DNA from: Zerene cesonia
Lineage: Eukaryota; Arthropoda; Insecta; Lepidoptera; Pieridae
Length of the DNA: 64,000 bases
NCBI RefSeq assembly: GCF_012273895.1
Contig: NC_052118.1
Span: forward strand, 8,271,164-8,335,163
Direction: 5' to 3'
This document shows, piece by piece, positions 23,633 through 34,875 of this stretch (within the stretch, counting starts at the first letter, position 1; every line of letters begins with the position of its first letter). A program made the translations under genes and the position numbers. The notes under the pieces were generated by a model. It was not told the origin of the DNA. It did no database searches and was given only the letters and a program-made list of their open reading frames with translations.

Positions 23633-26600
23633 AAAAACTATTTACAATACAAATATTAATCAAACAAATGTAAGTTTCCATTAATTGCGAAGTATATCGA
23701 ATTACATAAAACCTTATCTAGTGTCTGATTTCATTAGTTACAAAAGAAACATTATCTCGTTATAACATCAAGTAGACGAGACCCTTATTATATCACATGA
23801 AGCGTCAGCTAATGTAGGTAACGAATCACGTAGCTCAGTTAATTTACAATCACACTCGAATCCTCGTAGCCTCTTCACACAATTATTATTTCAGCGCAGA
23901 CCAACTTCCTTTATTATTTACTTTCGGTTAGAAGGCGAGGCACGTACCGCCCATGGCCGCGGACTTATTGTTTTTGCTTTTTTCCTTTAATTAGAAACTT
24001 GTTGGGGTAAACGTTGAAAAAGAATATTAGGTAAGAGTTATGTGATGTCGTAATGCAGTAAATGTGGTATATTTGTTGTTAAAAATCAGCTGTACAGCTG
24101 AACAGCTGTATAGTTTATAAAAGAAGAGGAATGGAATAAGACTGCTTGTCGTCATAATGTATTATTTAATAGTTTCGTTTCGGTTAGTAATAGAATTTGA
24201 GACTTAAATGTACAGAAGGAAAAAACTAACTCTCTCTCCCTCCTTCTTTCTCTACTGTGAATTAAATCACAACAAATTACGTAATCCAATAAACATAAAC
24301 ACAACCACCATCGAAATCCGCTCAAAATTCACTAAGCACCGTTCCCACTGAAAGATTTTTCACTCGGCCGGTTAAATTGATTACCTCAGTCGACAATAGC
24401 CGACGAATAGTCATAATTGCTTATTCGATAAAGCCCAAAATCGCTTACCCGAATCACCGAGGTCGTCTGGATTAGGGGGCGTAAAATTTAATGAGCCATA
24501 CTGATAATGGCTGCGCCTCATTAGACCAGAAAGCGGGCTAGACTAAGTTTTCAAACAATTTGGTTCGTCATATCACTCCAGCAATAATCCTATTACTTCG
24601 ATGTTTCGTTCCTAATTAGGTGCATTCTGTTTGTCGGTCTTTAGTTGGTGATTATATACACAATTGAAGGTATTATTGGAAATGTCAATATATAATTTAG
24701 TTAGCTGCTAATACGCTTATGATTGAACAGTTCATCTCTGTGTCTGTCTTAAAGGGTCATTGCCCTGACTAATCTCTCTTGACTGATTCATTACCTATTT
24801 AGAGCGAAATTTTCATATTTTAATGACGTCAAGTGGATGTAAAAGCCATAATTCGCCGCCTGTATTCTATTGCTTTGATATTCAAAGGCAAGTTTTGCAT
24901 GTGCTCGTGGATATATTTTACCTTTCAGATCCTCCAAAACCAATAGAATAATTAGAAATTGGAATTAAAAAATTTAATTAAAAACATCCTATTAACCATG
25001 GACGTGAACCTATATAACTTTAAGTCCCTTCACCCTTTATACCACTGAACAATATAGCGAGTAATAGAGAGATAGTATCATTTCAAAAACAGAGCTGTCA
25101 AAACAGAGAACCCATTCCGTACCTGAACTGCAATTCCGCACAACTTGTCTTAGTAAATACTCGTGTTTGTTGACTCGGGCGCCTGGGAGTCGAGCGAAAT
25201 CTGCTTTATTTGAATAATTTGATTAAGGTCCATCTATCACGAGAAATTCTCAAAGATTGCTTAAATTGTACATTGCTTTGTACATAAGACCACTTGTAAG
25301 AAAACGCCTTAAATCTCTTATGGAGACAGCAATGTAATACTCTTTTGGGCTTCATGTTTACGCTTGGTTGGTTATAATCCGGCGAGCGATGACCAGACGG
25401 CCCTTAAGTCATTACAATAAAGCTGCTTATTGTGTAAACTTTGAGCTAATGTTTCCGTAGATCGTAGCTAGCAGTTGTTTATGGTGAATCATTTATTCTA
25501 CGACGTTTATACGTAATTTATTCAATGAATAGTTATCATGTTATTCTGGTGCAAATTACGTATATAGTTTGTTAGGGGATTATAAACTGTGCTATCTGCT
25601 TTTAAGGTTCATTCTTTTATATTGATAGAAAAAAATCATTATTGTCGTTGTTAATCGTCAAACTTCTATAACGTTTACGAATGAGTATAGGATTTAAATA
25701 AATATAAAGATTTATAAAACCTTAGCGGTTTACACCAAATAGAACAAAAAGTCTTAAGGCCCATATCAATGCGAGATTATATTTACTAGCTAAATATATT
25801 GCTCAGTTCGATATTTATTTATTTTTCTTCTCTATTATATTCAATTTTAATTTTTAATAATAATTCTATCAAATTGTGAATTTACTTTAGAAGCAAGCTG
25901 TTTCTCCTAAATATAAGCTAGCCAGGGAAACATCGGCTTAATATATTGTAAACTTTAAAAATATATGTAAGACAAACTGTTTATATAAACTAAATTGTAA
26001 TTGCTATTAATTGTAAATTTTTAAAATCTTAATAAAAAATATGTATGTATGAAATAAATAGATATAATAAATAAACAAATAATATTTTTAAATTTTTCGT
26101 ATTTCCTAATAATTCCATACAGTGGATCACGTAACGATATTATTATTAAATAAAAGACGTCAAAAAGAATCTAAACAAACCCAAATATAGTATTTTTAAG
26201 ATTTCATAACCATTTAAATAAAAACACCGAACCAACAATTATGTAAATTAAAAGAAACGGTCTAGTATCTCACAATACGAAATTCTTAGAAACGGGTATC
26301 AGACCGTTGTCAGCTCTTAATAGTTTCGATTACATTAAAACATTTCGTTATTGTACATCACTCATAATAATTGGATAGCATTTATGGGACATTCGGGTTA
26401 ATAGAGGCATAAAGGAAACGGGCTGTTAGGAATCCAAACATTTCAAAGCTTTAATACATTGAATGTAGTAATGTAAAGTAATGTATACTGTTTGAAGAGA
26501 GAAGTGTCTTTCATCTTCGTCTGGTTAAGACAAACTGAATGCGCTTTAAAGTTAGCTACGTGTTAATGCAATTTAAAACTATAAAATTTTAAATTTTTGG

Positions 26601-27205
26601 CTGGTTTTCTTCGTTTGATAAGATATTTTTTTATAATAAAGTTAATCCCAGCGTGTTCTCTACCTTTGAATTATAAAAGTGAATTTAAAAATACGAGGAA
26701 AACGTTGAAACACTTTGAGCTTTACCTGTGGACAGACATTGTTTAAAAACAAAACTTAACGTACTTTATATAGTAAGTATTGAAATAGATCCACACGAAA
26801 AGTAACAGCTCTGAAATAATAAAAAGAGACGTCAAAATCCGTTCACCCACTCAAGTTATTAGGCAACAAACGAAAAATACACTAGAAGGGGGAACCTTTC
26901 CATTTTTTATTGAAGCTGATTGAAAAGTGTCATTATAAAATTTATTTAAGATATCATACATTATAGTAGTTGTTCCTTACCATAATATTATTAAATGCAA
27001 GTACTCAAACGTAGTTTGCGCTGATTAAAATCCATTTAAAACAATAAATGATGACGAAAACACTACACGTATGTACTAACAAATCCAATTACATCTCTGA
27101 AAGCATAATATTTTAAATAATTTAATAGTAGTTGCGTTAAAAACTTGTGAAAATATAACGTGCGTAAAAGATAACGTTTTTACTATGAACTGTGGTCTCA
27201 ACTGA
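23633..27205. other. Intergenic DNA without recognised genes; possible regulatory sequence
   Basis: No exon or clear repeat seen. Two blocks, about 24330-24560 and 25140-25450, are less AT-rich and less repetitive than their surroundings and could be conserved non-coding DNA (inference only). A triple E-box lies at 24087-24108. Confidence 0.45.
24087..24108. promoter_or_regulatory. Three CAGCTG E-boxes at 8-bp spacing
   Basis: CAGCTG occurs at 24087-24092, 24095-24100 and 24103-24108. CAGCTG is a bHLH (E-box) binding core. The first two copies form the 16-bp palindrome TCAGCTGTACAGCTGA. Binding is not shown by sequence alone. Confidence 0.4.
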
Positions 27206-27210
27206 GACAT

Positions 27211-27265
27211 GGTCAACTGGATTAGGAAAGGTGGGGAATTCCGACGTTTCCTAATCCAGTTGACC
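27211..27265. repeat. Perfect inverted repeat, 19-bp arms, 17-nt loop (pre-miRNA-sized hairpin)
   Basis: GGTCAACTGGATTAGGAAA at 27211-27229 is the exact reverse complement of 27247-27265. The loop is GTGGGGAATTCCGACG with one extra G in front. A SINE-like fragment begins directly after it. It may be a hairpin RNA source, a template-switch scar or a foldback remnant. Confidence 0.95.
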
Positions 27266-27269
27266 GGAG

Positions 27270-27415
27270 AAGCGAACAAGCTTGCAAACAATTGATTTTT
27301 CAATCTGTCTGCATGCAATCCACATCAAATGTACTCGAAACGGTACAGGAAAACATACAACACACATGGTTTTCCTGAGTCCCTACGTTGGGAACAATCA
27401 TGATGAAAAAATATT
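27270..27415 (+). repeat. Metulj/HaSE-like SINE, diverged 3' part
   Basis: GCGAACAAGCTTGCAAACAA, TTGATTTTTCAATCTGTCTG, GAAACGGTACAGGAAAACAT and TTGGGAACAATCATGATGA follow the same order as the SINE at 21895 (B-box-distal part to tail). The tRNA-like head is missing or replaced by the hairpin at 27211. Confidence 0.6.
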
Positions 27416-28206
27416 TTATTTCATTTTTGGCATAATAACGAATATTTATAAAGAAGCACCACAATTTCTACACTACATACATATATTTTATTTTTAGGTT
27501 GACAACTCTGGATATTAATGTCCGTGTGATTATTTAAAAAGATAAAAAAATTCTATCTGTAATCGGGCAAATGAAGGTCATTTCTCTTTTTTTTCTAAGT
27601 CTCCTTTACACTTAACTCTGGTCTATAAATAAATTTAAATGTAAAAAACTCATCATCAACAGTTAACACAATATGCATCTATAGACTAAATTTTTTTACA
27701 TACTCAGTGTAAAAAATAGGATCAACCTCACAATTTTACGTTTTTTTACGTTACGCTTCATCTTAATACTCCACTGTTATAAAATGCAAAACCGAAGCTT
27801 TAAAACAGCAATATATTTCGCACGATCGCACAGAACCCAGCACACAGAACAAATCCAATAAAACAAGTTTAAATTGATACAACGACAATGATAGTCTTTA
27901 ATTCGAATTACGCGCTACGAAGTTTAAAGGGATTTATTTTATACAAATCTAGGGAAAACGAAATTATTTCCTCTTTGCCGACGGTAAGGGGATTGCGTGT
28001 TCTCCATTATTTGGAAGGTCAGTGCCCCGATGTATATTGAATCGGTAGAAATGTTTGCTAACAGAATGTGCACAATCCTATCGTGTCGTTTTGATTGCGA
28101 AATTACAGAAGTCATTTTAAATTTGTGTGCTTTATTTACATGACAATGATATGTGTTGTGATTTATGGCATACAATAATTTTCATAACTTTTATAATTTT
28201 ATTTAA

Positions 28207-28335
28207 TGGTATCGTCGTCAAAGGAGCTGGTAAGTCACCTAATGTAAAACACTACCACACCCACGAACATTTGCAGAGGCATGATATCATTTGCTGACCT
28301 TACACCTGCAAATGAATGCCCGACTTAAATTACCA
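28207..28335 (-). repeat. A-tailed SINE-like repeat, truncated
   Basis: Only the tail-side part is present: GGAGCTGGTAAGTCACCTAA, CACTACCACACCCACGAACA and TTTGCAGAGGCATGA. Relative to the A-tail sense (minus) it is 5'-truncated, as expected for an element copied by target-primed reverse transcription. Confidence 0.6.
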
Positions 28336-28586
28336 ACAATGTTTCTATTTTTATTTAATTATTTTTATAAAAGTATTGGTATTATGTTAGAGTTAAACTC
28401 CGTTCAAAATACGTCCAAAATATAAACAGTAATATAAAACTGTAGAAACGGTCTTATTCTTTAGAAAGGTTGTTTAATTATTAAATAAAATTAAATTGGT
28501 CCTCGACGAATAAGTTTAAAAACATAACCTGTTATAGAATTAGTCTGACGTACGAGACGATTATGTATTTTGAATCATGTACACCA

Positions 28587-28794
28587 TCACACTAATATTA
28601 TAAATTAATTATAAATATATTTGTAAATATATTTGAATGTTTGTCCGTCAAACTATTGAACGGATTTTGATGAAATTTGGTATGCAGACAGAGTATGAGC
28701 TATAGGTGATAGGATACATATTATCCCGATTATATTGTGCCTAGGGAAAAAACGGGAGTCGTGATATCCGGGTGGAGCCGGGACGAGCGTCTAG
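28587..28794 (+). mobile_element. Helitron-like element, third subfamily
   Basis: It starts TCACACTAATATTATAAATT, contains ATTGAACGGATTTTGATGAA and GGTATGCAGACAGAGTATGA, and ends GAGCCGGGACGAGCGTCTAG. TC at the 5' end and CTAG at the 3' end fit a Helitron. A related but decayed copy is at 50655-50795. Confidence 0.7.
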
Positions 28795-30790
28795 AGTATA
28801 ATAAAAGACCCCTATATATATTCGCAAGTAATAAAAACTGTACAGAAATATCCAATGAATCTTAATTTAAAGAGACTGTAGCTCGTCCTATTAAGTCACT
28901 TGAATATAATGGGATTAGAGACATCTATTTAAGGCCACAGGGCAATAAATCTTAGACAGTCGAATAATTCGATTGATTAATTGTTCGGCTTGGATAGTTT
29001 TCCACACTCTAATCTAACATTTAATCAATCCAATTGTAAGACTTGGGATTGGTTGGGGAATTTTCAGTATTAGTCTGGAATTATATCCTCTTTTTTTTTT
29101 GTATCAAGTGTTTTATCTTGAAAAAGTTACTAGTGAAAAGCTACTGCTACCGGCCTTTAAACTTTTTTTATCTGTTCTGTCATCTATGGTACAGAGTATA
29201 CAATGAAAACAAAATTATGCTAAGAGGGTAAATGTTAACAATGCAAACTCTTTATTCAGTTATAAGTTTTAATACTGGCAGAAGTAGGTACAATATCGAA
29301 ATTCAAATATTACTTATTTAATTTGATTTCTCCTAGAAGCGCTTTATTTACCATTAACCCCGGTTCGGAAAGCAGTTTCTACACATAACTGGCAAGAAAG
29401 TCTGTAATTGCTCTTTTAGAATAATGTCAATATAAAATTCATCATAGATGATGAAGTAATTACATTTTCACTTAAAACAGTTGTTTGTATGTTTTTTTAG
29501 GATTTTAATCATAAAGTATTCGATGGAATTAAGAACATTTTACTATTTATTTACCGAAGAACATTATTTGTAAATTATTAATTGTCTTCGGGAAAAGCAA
29601 GCGGCTAGGTGTATTTGGTGTCTTCTTTCATTTTTCATTTAAAACACATAGCTATACTTATAAAACTAATCAAGAAGAGACTATCTAACTAATAATACTA
29701 CATCAAATGAAATTGACCTACAGAGAAACCTTATTCATTATATTACCAAAAACAACCGTATTATATCCCATTTGGCAGGTACTTATTCACCTTGTACATC
29801 GTAAACAGAGTCATGTAAGGCCGATTACATACTAGTAAAATTAGATTGTCCCAGGGGACACCTTAAAGCATAGTACACACGTGAGCCTGGTCATAAAATT
29901 TTTGCAGAATTAGCCTATTAAGCCTTGTCACCTGCGTTAAGGTGCGGGTTTGTGGATTGGTACCATAACTTTTTTATGGATAAGGCAAATGAGAGACAAT
30001 CAATTTACTAATAAATAAACGGAGCATGTTTATGAGATGCGTGGAGCATTGTTGACTCTGTTTAAGGTTAAACCCTGAAATAATTAGTGCAAACAACATT
30101 TTATTTTATTTGTGTTAACATAAGTAATGTAGTAAAATATATTACGTAGATTGAGAATTATAATCAAAGTTAATTAAACGCTGGTCAAACATTGATCGTT
30201 TTACTAAGATAGAAACAAAATATAATACAGTTAACAGGTTTTTGCTAAGAATCAAATTCCACATGAGCGCAGCCACGAGCAGTAAGCTAGATATTTACAA
30301 AAGCCGAGATGAAATCAATTCACACTTTTATTGATCAGAATTAGAATTATTAACGGCACTTACAAAAAACGCATCTTGTTCTATCCATAAAGGATTTAAT
30401 TAAAAAATAATCGTATTTACCTTACGCTTTACCGAAGCGTTGATTGATTTACGACTGCGGTACACAAATAAGTAATGAAACGCGTTCCAAGGACGACAAT
30501 TACACGTACAAAGCCATACAAAAACAGTGTTTGAAAGCTAATTGCGTGACTAACAACCAACCAGGACTGAATAGTTAAAGGCAACAATTTGTAGTCAACT
30601 AACAACTACGTTAATTATCAAACTGTCTGCTTCTAATGTTACCTTTGGGCTTGCTACCAAATAGATTGTGTGCGTTTTATTTTTACCGTTCCGTGTTGAT
30701 GGATCAAACTTTGTTTTGATTACTCGTATTTCAATATTCGCATAATGTTATTGCCAGTAATTCAATTATTAGCTACCAACGGTGCTAATA
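28795..30790. other. Intergenic DNA without recognised genes
   Basis: AT-rich. No coding exon, RNA gene or well-preserved repeat is recognised. Confidence 0.5.
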
Positions 30791-30791
30791 C

Positions 30792-31058
30792 CACTCAGCA
30801 TTATAAACCCATATATGTTTCCATCGCAGAGAAACGAGTCTCCTATGAGAGTTCAAGCTATGATCGGTGGATTATGAGCTGCGTGATGTCGATGGCCATA
30901 TACGGGTTGGCAGATGTCATGCGTTGTTGAACTTTTGATTCTTCGACTTGCCAGTTTCCTCACGATGTTTTCCTACACCGTATAGAGTAGAGGATGTACA
31001 AAATGTGCAGATAAACTGAAAATTCTATTTATTTCTCGCACACTCGTCCGGTCTTGTA
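30792..31058 (-). mobile_element. Metulj/HaSE-like SINE, minus-strand copy, head missing
   Basis: The reverse complement shows the family order: CGTCCG near the B box, TTTATCTGCACATTTTG, TACACGG, GGAAAACATCGTGAGGAAAC, CCAACCCGTATATGGCC and GGAAACATATATGGG. The 61-codon frame at 30745-30930 is inside it. The (GAT)n tail is absent. Confidence 0.7.
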
Positions 31059-31163
31059 GTACCACCTACTACATTATTATGTCATTTAAAGCGATGACTC
31101 GGCTAATCAGTCGCTGTTAAAAGGTTACGAACATTTCATGTAAGAGTTGAGCACGTTTCAACA

Positions 31164-31375
31164 TCCTCATCATCAGCTCATATATATTCCCACTGGTGGG
31201 ACACAGGCCTCATATCAGGGTTCAGGCCATAATCAACCACGCTGGCCAAGTGCGGGTTGGCAGATGTCAAACGTCGTCGACCTTTTAATTCTCGGACATG
31301 CCGGTTTCCTCACGATGTTTTTCTTCACCGTTTCGAGCAGTGGTGATGTTATCCACGTATGTTGATGTTATCAGT
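31164..31375 (-). mobile_element. Metulj/HaSE-like SINE, minus-strand copy, head missing
   Basis: A second copy only ~100 bp after the previous one and in the same orientation. CCTCATCATCAGCTCATATA at the left end is the GAT-tail side, and CGGTTTCCTCACGATGTTTT is the middle. It is truncated at ATGTTGATGTTATCAG and followed closely by an A-tailed repeat in the opposite sense. Confidence 0.75.
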
Positions 31376-31392
31376 TTCGATATGAAGTACCA

Positions 31393-31556
31393 CACACACA
31401 CACAGATCGGCGTGAAATAGCAGCATGCGAAAGCTATTTTGTTTCGTGCGATGAGTGAGGGACCCGGAGGCTCGTTTTTTCCTCACACTTCCCAGTCTCT
31501 TCCTTTATTTCCATAGTTAATCCTTTTCTTGTACTATATCCCTTTGACCTTAATCC
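31393..31556 (+). repeat. A-tailed SINE-like repeat, partial
   Basis: ATCGGCGTGAAATAGCAGCA, GTGCGATGAGTGAGGGACCC and CACTTCCCAGTCTCTTCCTT match the middle of the family in the sense orientation, the same as 56704-57032. The A-tail end is lost. A (CA)n tract directly precedes it. Confidence 0.6.
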
Positions 31557-32427
31557 CAACTTAGTTTTGGTTGTCCGCTTTAGCATAAAAATGCTAATGT
31601 AAATAATAAATATACAGGTGTCTGTAAATTTCTGAAAGGATATTGTAAAACTTACACCATTCTTATACCGCACACAATTTAAATGCAATTTATTGTTTAT
31701 AAGAAAAACGTAGACACACACATCTAATATAAAACAGTTTAAAAGTATATTGGGGGTTAGCAATGAGTGTGTTCATTAACATGAAAAGACTATTAGTTAA
31801 ATCAAAGGCAAATTATTTAAAATAACTAAATTCCAATAACAGACGGCATTAAAACATTAAAATCTCATTTCCATCTAAATTTATGTTCCATAAAATAAAA
31901 ATGGAAGCATAACAACATTGCAAAACTCAGATATAGCTCAATTATTTCTTCCATTACACGAAACAATATTTTATTTCAAGAAATGCATTAATTCCTTTCA
32001 AATTGTTTCTTCATACTTTGAAAATAACTTTTCATTCTGTCTAAGAGTATAAATGGATTTTTACTATAATAACGTTTCCCTGAATTGACTAAAATGCACT
32101 ATGCACCGTAAGTGCTGTTTTGCGTGACTCCTTATTGGTTCTAGTTTTATTGACGATAAACTTTTTATGATAGGGAGAAATCATATTTTCATTTCAAATA
32201 CTAGACAAAATATGATAAAAACTGTCTGCTCTGGAATGCTTTGTGTGTAAAACCAAATCTATCTTTGAATTGCGCATGTGTTACAAATCAAACAAAAATT
32301 AAGGTATGTATAACAAAATAGCCCATCGTAAAGAACTAAATAACTATATTCCGAACTATTACACCAGTTTTGATTACTGTTCAAAAGTAATTTTTTGTTC
32401 AACTATGCCTGGCAATTTAATTCAAAA

Positions 32428-32545
32428 CTAAATCTGTCTATCTCTCTCTTCTTCATGCCTCAACCGCTATACCGATTTGGGTGGAATTTTATACAAAGAC
32501 AGTTTGAGAACCTTGAAAGGACATAAGATAGTTAATGGTTTATTA
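32428..32545 (+). repeat. Helitron-like fragment (decayed)
   Basis: AACCGCTATACCGATTTGGG, TGGAATTTTATACAAAGACAG and TTTGAGAACC follow the layout of the TACGTAGACAG-type Helitron-like elements. It sits just upstream of a better-preserved Helitron-like pair. Confidence 0.4.
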
Positions 32546-32548
32546 TAA

Positions 32549-32749
32549 TCTACTTTATAAAAATTCGGGTTTTCCTTCCTGACGCTATAACTCCAGAACG
32601 CACGAACCGATTTCCACGGTTTTGCATTCGTTGGAAAGGTCTTGGGCGTCGTGAGGTTTATAGCAAAGAAAATTCCGGAAAAATTTCAACAGAAAAGCGG
32701 GAAAAACGAAGCCATCTGGTGGCGAAACGGAGTTCGCCGAGTTTGCTAG
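32549..32749 (+). mobile_element. Helitron-like element, fourth subfamily, tandem copy 1
   Basis: Begins TCTACTTTATAAAAATTCGG after A. It contains TTCCTTCCTGACGCTATAAC and GATTTCCACGGTTTTGCATT. It ends with the hairpin GGCGAAACGGAGTTCGCC eight bases before CTAG, followed by T. At 201 bp, with 5' TC, 3' CTAG and a subterminal hairpin, this is a textbook non-autonomous Helitron layout. Confidence 0.85.
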
Positions 32750-32962
32750 TATATAATAAAAATAAGTCGGGATTTCCTTCCTGACGCTATAACTCGAGAA
32801 CGCACGGACCGATTTCCACGGTTTTGCATTCGTTGGAAAGGTCTCGGGCTCCGTGAGGTTTATAGCAAAGAAAATTCAGGAAAAATTTTAACAGAAAAGC
32901 GGGAAAATCATTTTTCACACACAGCCATCTGGTGGCGAAACGGAGTTCGCCGGGTTTGCTAG
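32750..32962 (+). mobile_element. Helitron-like element, fourth subfamily, tandem copy 2
   Basis: This directly follows copy 1 in the same orientation and differs from it at scattered sites. It carries about 12 extra bases (TTTTTCACACAC region) before the terminal hairpin and lacks a clear 5' TC. It ends GGGTTTGCTAG. The head-to-tail arrangement fits rolling-circle read-through or serial insertion. Confidence 0.85.
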
Positions 32963-33721
32963 TAATATATTATAATATAAATAAAGTACATAGAATTTTA
33001 GTCGCATGCTTCAAAGTATACCTTGTTTTTAGTGTACTATTTTGCGTATAATTTGACAAGTGTTGGCAATCAATAACATGGTATTCGCTTACTTAAGAAA
33101 AATATTAGCGCACCGTTTCATTACTAATTGGGTAAAACATATCAAAGTACGATACACATTATTACAAACATCAAACAAGAAAGTGGGAATCGAAACGTTA
33201 CTAAATTTTCATTGACCGCCGGTCACGCGAAGCCTCACTTAAGAGTTTTTCGTGTATTCCAAGGCATTTTCACTCGTTTTATATTTCGACATGACATTCT
33301 ACCATTAGATTGTGCGGGCTCCGTGCGTAGCGATACTTCGGTGCGAAGGTAATGATTAAATATGATTTATAGACAGCGCTGACTCCACCGAGACGTAAAT
33401 ACGTTTAAATTTCGTTAATTGGTTTAAATTTTAGGTATTGTTGCTTTATTGGCTCAATTTGAAAATGTGTTTGGATTCGTGGTTATAATTTATGTATTAT
33501 TATCGATTTAATATTAGACCAATAATTCATGTTTGGTTGAAGTTTGTAATGGAGTATAGTATTATGTTATCTGTGGTAATGGTATAAAAAAATGTTGATT
33601 TAAACATTAAATGTAGATATTTGCGAGATATTTGTATTGAATCGGTCTTAATTCTGTTGCAGTAAATTAATGTAATTAGCAAAATATTAGCCTCAGTGTT
33701 CTTATTAGTCTTAATAACTAT

Positions 33722-34002
33722 AAGTCATAAGGGATACAGAAAGGATAGAATGGGAAGGGTGAATAAAAGGATATGGGTAACGCGTTACACCAGCACCGGT
33801 ACCCGCGTTTTCGTTTCCTTTTAAGGGATAAAGGATAAGTATACAAATACAATTAAGGAATTTACAGCGTTCTCGGCCATCAGTTTCCCCAATCAACGAA
33901 CGATAGTTGCAGCATTTCGTTGCTATTGCTTCCGTGTGGGCTTGTGAGGTGCGAGCTACGACCCAATTGGTACCGAAGCATGCTCGACTTCCACGGAAAA
34001 AC
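33722..34002 (-). repeat. A-tailed SINE-like repeat, strongly diverged or composite
   Basis: Recognisable words are AGAATGGGAAGGGTGAATAA, AAAGGATATGGGTAACG and, at the far end, GGTGCGAGCTACGACCCAAT then CCGAAGCATGCTCGACTTCC. The middle, with GCACCGGTACCCGCG, is unlike other copies. The 99-codon minus frame at 33711-34010 lies inside it. Confidence 0.45.
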
Positions 34003-34224
34003 CTTCTCATTAAATATTAACAATCCTAAGGACCGAGTTATATCCGTACGAGCTAGGATATTTAGACCGCAAGCCAATAAGCTAAGTCGACGATAAATTC
34101 CGATGGGTAGTTAGGGATGAATGTTAGGAATCTTTAAATGTAACGGCCTACAAATTGCCCCCAGTTCAATGGAACAACGTGATGCGAATGTTAAATGATT
34201 TACAGAAGAATTGGGCGTAACACA

Positions 34225-34290
34225 AACGCTTTTAACAGTCGAGCCTCGTTGGTTCGATTCCCAGTGGAGCATGAGATTGAAGATCGTTTT
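34225..34290 (+). repeat. tRNA-like B-box sequence, probable SINE relic
   Basis: CGTTGGTTCGATTCCCAG at about 34247-34264 is a close match to a tRNA B box. No acceptor-stem pairing or complete cloverleaf can be built around it, so I take it as a relic of a tRNA-derived SINE rather than a tRNA gene. Confidence 0.35.
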
Positions 34291-34677
34291 GGTAAAAGAA
34301 AAACATATTTTTTCCGGACAGAAGTTTTCATGTTGTTTTTATGTGGTGAAATTGTTTTGTTCTTACATAACGTGAGTACCTTTAATTGTTATATACTCTA
34401 GAGGCAGTTCAATCAATATTTACCTTATTCTTAAAGTATTATTTTAGTTGATGAACATCGCATTTAAATAACATATTCTTCCTCCACACTGTATCGAATT
34501 CACCCCATAAAACAATAAATATAAGACTGTCACATTATTCTCATGAATGTAAATGAAAATATCTGTAGTAAATCATTTTTATCACTATTTTTATTAGGAC
34601 AGGTTGTTTTTTTTCCGTCCTTCATCTGTATCGGTTAAAAAATTTATTTATTTATTATTATTAAAGTAATGTCAGAA

Positions 34678-34870
34678 GTAACTCAAGTGGTCAACAGCTA
34701 CGGTGTTCCCGAACAATTACGGCATTGGGGCCTTCAAGAAAAGAGCGTATATGTCCCTGAAAGGCCGGCAAAGCACTTGTAACACATCTAGTGTTGCAAG
34801 TGTTTATAGGCGGTGGTGACCACTTAACATCAGGTGGCCCACCTGCTCCTTTGCTTGCATAAAAAAATAA
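34678..34870 (+). mobile_element. 5'-truncated LINE: C-terminus of ORF2 and 3' UTR
   Basis: One frame reads VFPNNYGIGAFKKRAYMSLK then GRQSTCNTSS and stops at TGA. The FPxxY..xxFKxRxxxxLKGRQ pattern is typical of the extreme C-terminus of jockey/CR1-type non-LTR retrotransposon polyproteins. The 3' UTR follows (CACTTAACATCAGGTGGCCC...) and ends in an A-rich tail at about 34861-34875. Everything upstream (endonuclease, reverse transcriptase) is missing, as is usual for 5'-truncated LINEs. The superfamily is inferred. Confidence 0.65.
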
Positions 34871-34875
34871 TAACA

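Noticed and set aside
31388..31404. (CA)n tract, and a similar degenerate tract at 42658-42685
   Set aside because: Simple microsatellites with no further structure. They are not CRISPR-like; no array of spaced direct repeats exists in the window.
34247..34264. Perfect-looking tRNA B box
   Set aside because: No cloverleaf can be formed around it and no A box at the right distance, so it is a SINE relic and not a tRNA gene.
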